NCBI GenBank assembly: GCA_029256365.1
Contig: JAQSYB010000262.1
Coordinates: forward strand, 1 to 5,835
From: Clostridia bacterium
Lineage (GTDB): Bacteria > Bacillota > Clostridia > Lutisporales > Lutisporaceae
Direction: 5' to 3'
DNA length: 5,835 nucleotides
The position numbers were made by a program, and so were the translations under genes. Of the stretch, positions 5,307-5,835 are shown in pieces (the first letter of the stretch is position 1; the number at the start of each line of letters is the position of its first letter). Below the pieces are notes generated by a model that was not told the origin of the DNA, ran no database searches, and saw only the letters and a list, made by a program, of their open reading frames with translations.

Positions 5307-5730
5307 ATGAAAACACTTAAAATTGAATGGAAGCATCTTGATGTGGCAGGGGATACCTGCGATCGCTGCTATGATACCACAGGAAGTGAAAAGATTAAAC
5401 AGGTCATTACAATCACAGGGTATTGAGGTAGAATGGTTCGAGACAAAACTCGATGACACAAAAATTCCTCAATCAAACAGTATCCTCTTTAATGGAGTTC
5501 CCATTGAAGATATTTTGGATATAGAAGTATCCAAGAACTACTGTGATTCCTGTACTGATTTGCTTGGAACGGATACCTATTGTCGGACTATAACCTTTGA
5601 AGGCAATGAGTATGAAGATATCCCAGCAAAGGCAATACGTCAAGCGGCGCTCAAGGTATTGGGCATAGAGGATAAAACAAAAGCACCAAAAGAAAAGGCG
5701 AGTTGTTGTGATAGCGGGTGCTGCAAATAA
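5307..5730 (+). pseudogene. DUF2703 cysteine-rich arsenic-associated protein, frameshifted near the N-terminus
   Basis: The ribosome binding site AGGAGGT (5294-5300) points to ATG 5307, which opens MKTLKIEWKHLDVAGDTCDRCYDT, the expected DUF2703 N-terminus with its CxxC (Cys18, Cys21). This frame then runs into non-family sequence and stops at 5426. The rest of the protein continues in the +1 frame from 5380: QEVKRLNRSLQSQGIEVEW, a LDD loop, then NGVPIEDIL, NYCDSCTDLLG..TYCRT, GNEYEDIPAKAI and a tail with SCCDSGCCK. About four or five codons seem to be missing at 5379, consistent with a deletion of about 14 bases that breaks the frame. A protein from an internal start such as ATG 5371 would lack the first CxxC. 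DUF2703 function is not established. Its thiol pairs suggest binding of trivalent arsenic or disulfide exchange with the neighbouring thioredoxin-like protein (inference). Confidence 0.8.
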
Positions 5731-5733
5731 TTT

Positions 5734-5765
5734 AAATTGGGCGAGTGAGTACTCGCCCAATTTTT
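5734..5765 (+). terminator. Strong intrinsic terminator at the end of the arsR2 operon
   Basis: AAATTGGGCGAGT (5734-5746) pairs perfectly with ACTCGCCCAATTT (5751-5763), a 13-bp stem with a 4-nt GAGT loop. Five Ts span 5761-5765. It begins 4 bases after the DUF2703 stop codon and closes the operon that starts at 2015. The A-rich left flank could also let it work on the other strand. Confidence 0.93.
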
Positions 5766-5801
5766 ATGAATATGATTGGAATAAATACAAAAATAGCATG
5801 G

Positions 5802-5829
5802 ATATGAGTATAATTGCATATAGTAATAT
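5802..5829. promoter_or_regulatory. Second copy of the arsR1-type operator at the window edge
   Basis: ATATGAGTATA (5802-5812) and TATAGTAATAT (5819-5829) flank ATTGCA. It matches the operator at 410-437 at 25 of 28 positions, and all three differences lie in the central 6 bases, so both arms are identical. A perfect TATAAT occurs inside it (5809-5814), but the -35 box is unclear. TAGGA at 5831-5835 may be the start of a ribosome binding site. A gene under the same regulator as arsR1 probably begins just beyond the window. Confidence 0.7.
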
Positions 5830-5835
5830 ATAGGA

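Noticed and set aside
5359..5366. GCGATCGC palindrome in the DUF2703 gene
   Set aside because: It encodes part of the expected CDRC motif, so a coding explanation is sufficient.
5473..5760. 95-codon open frame on the - strand
   Set aside because: It starts within the terminator stem at 5734-5765 and is antisense to conserved DUF2703 sequence.
1..5835. CRISPR arrays, tRNA or rRNA genes, insertion-sequence ends
   Set aside because: No regularly spaced direct repeats, tRNA-like cloverleaf, rRNA sequence, transposase or IS-like terminal repeats were seen.

Overview
The window is an arsenic-resistance (ars) region from a low-GC Gram-positive bacterium, most likely one of the Clostridia. The evidence for this is the AT-rich sequence, AAGGAGG-type ribosome binding sites, several probable TTG starts, consensus sigma-A promoters and gene families typical of anaerobic Firmicutes. 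All complete genes are on the + strand.

Layout. (1) Positions 2-247 are the 3' end of a CcdA/DsbD-type membrane thiol-disulfide transporter gene, followed by two inverted repeats. (2) The first operon (about 383-1990) has a TTGACG-N17-TATTAT promoter overlapped by a palindromic operator, then arsR1 and an ACR3-family arsenite efflux gene, and ends in a strong intrinsic terminator. (3) The second operon (about 2015-5765) has a fully consensus TTGACA-N18-TATAAT promoter with an unrelated operator (CATAGATA-AG-TATCTATG). It carries arsR2, an ArsP-type permease gene with a damaged 3' end, two half-length permeases that resemble each other, a small CxxC thioredoxin-like protein, a SigZ-like sigma factor with a cysteine-containing tail, and a frameshifted DUF2703 gene. 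It ends in a 13-bp-stem terminator. (4) The last 70 bases hold a near-identical copy (25 of 28 bases) of the arsR1 operator and the start of a possible ribosome binding site. A further arsenic-controlled unit therefore probably begins just past the edge.

How the parts fit. Both ArsR proteins carry the ELCxC metalloid-binding motif and probably repress their own operons until As(III) or Sb(III) is present. ACR3 exports arsenite. The ArsP-like and half-size permeases belong to the family that includes exporters of trivalent organoarsenicals. CcdA, the thioredoxin-like protein, the DUF2703 protein and the cysteine-tailed sigma factor suggest a thiol-redox or metalloid-binding side to the system that is not well described.

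Two genes look recently broken. arsP has lost an internal segment near its 3' end and shifted frame, while its original C-terminal codons remain readable in another frame. The DUF2703 gene has a small deletion right after its N-terminal CxxC motif. All family assignments come from reading the sequence and from memory of the families; no database search was run.
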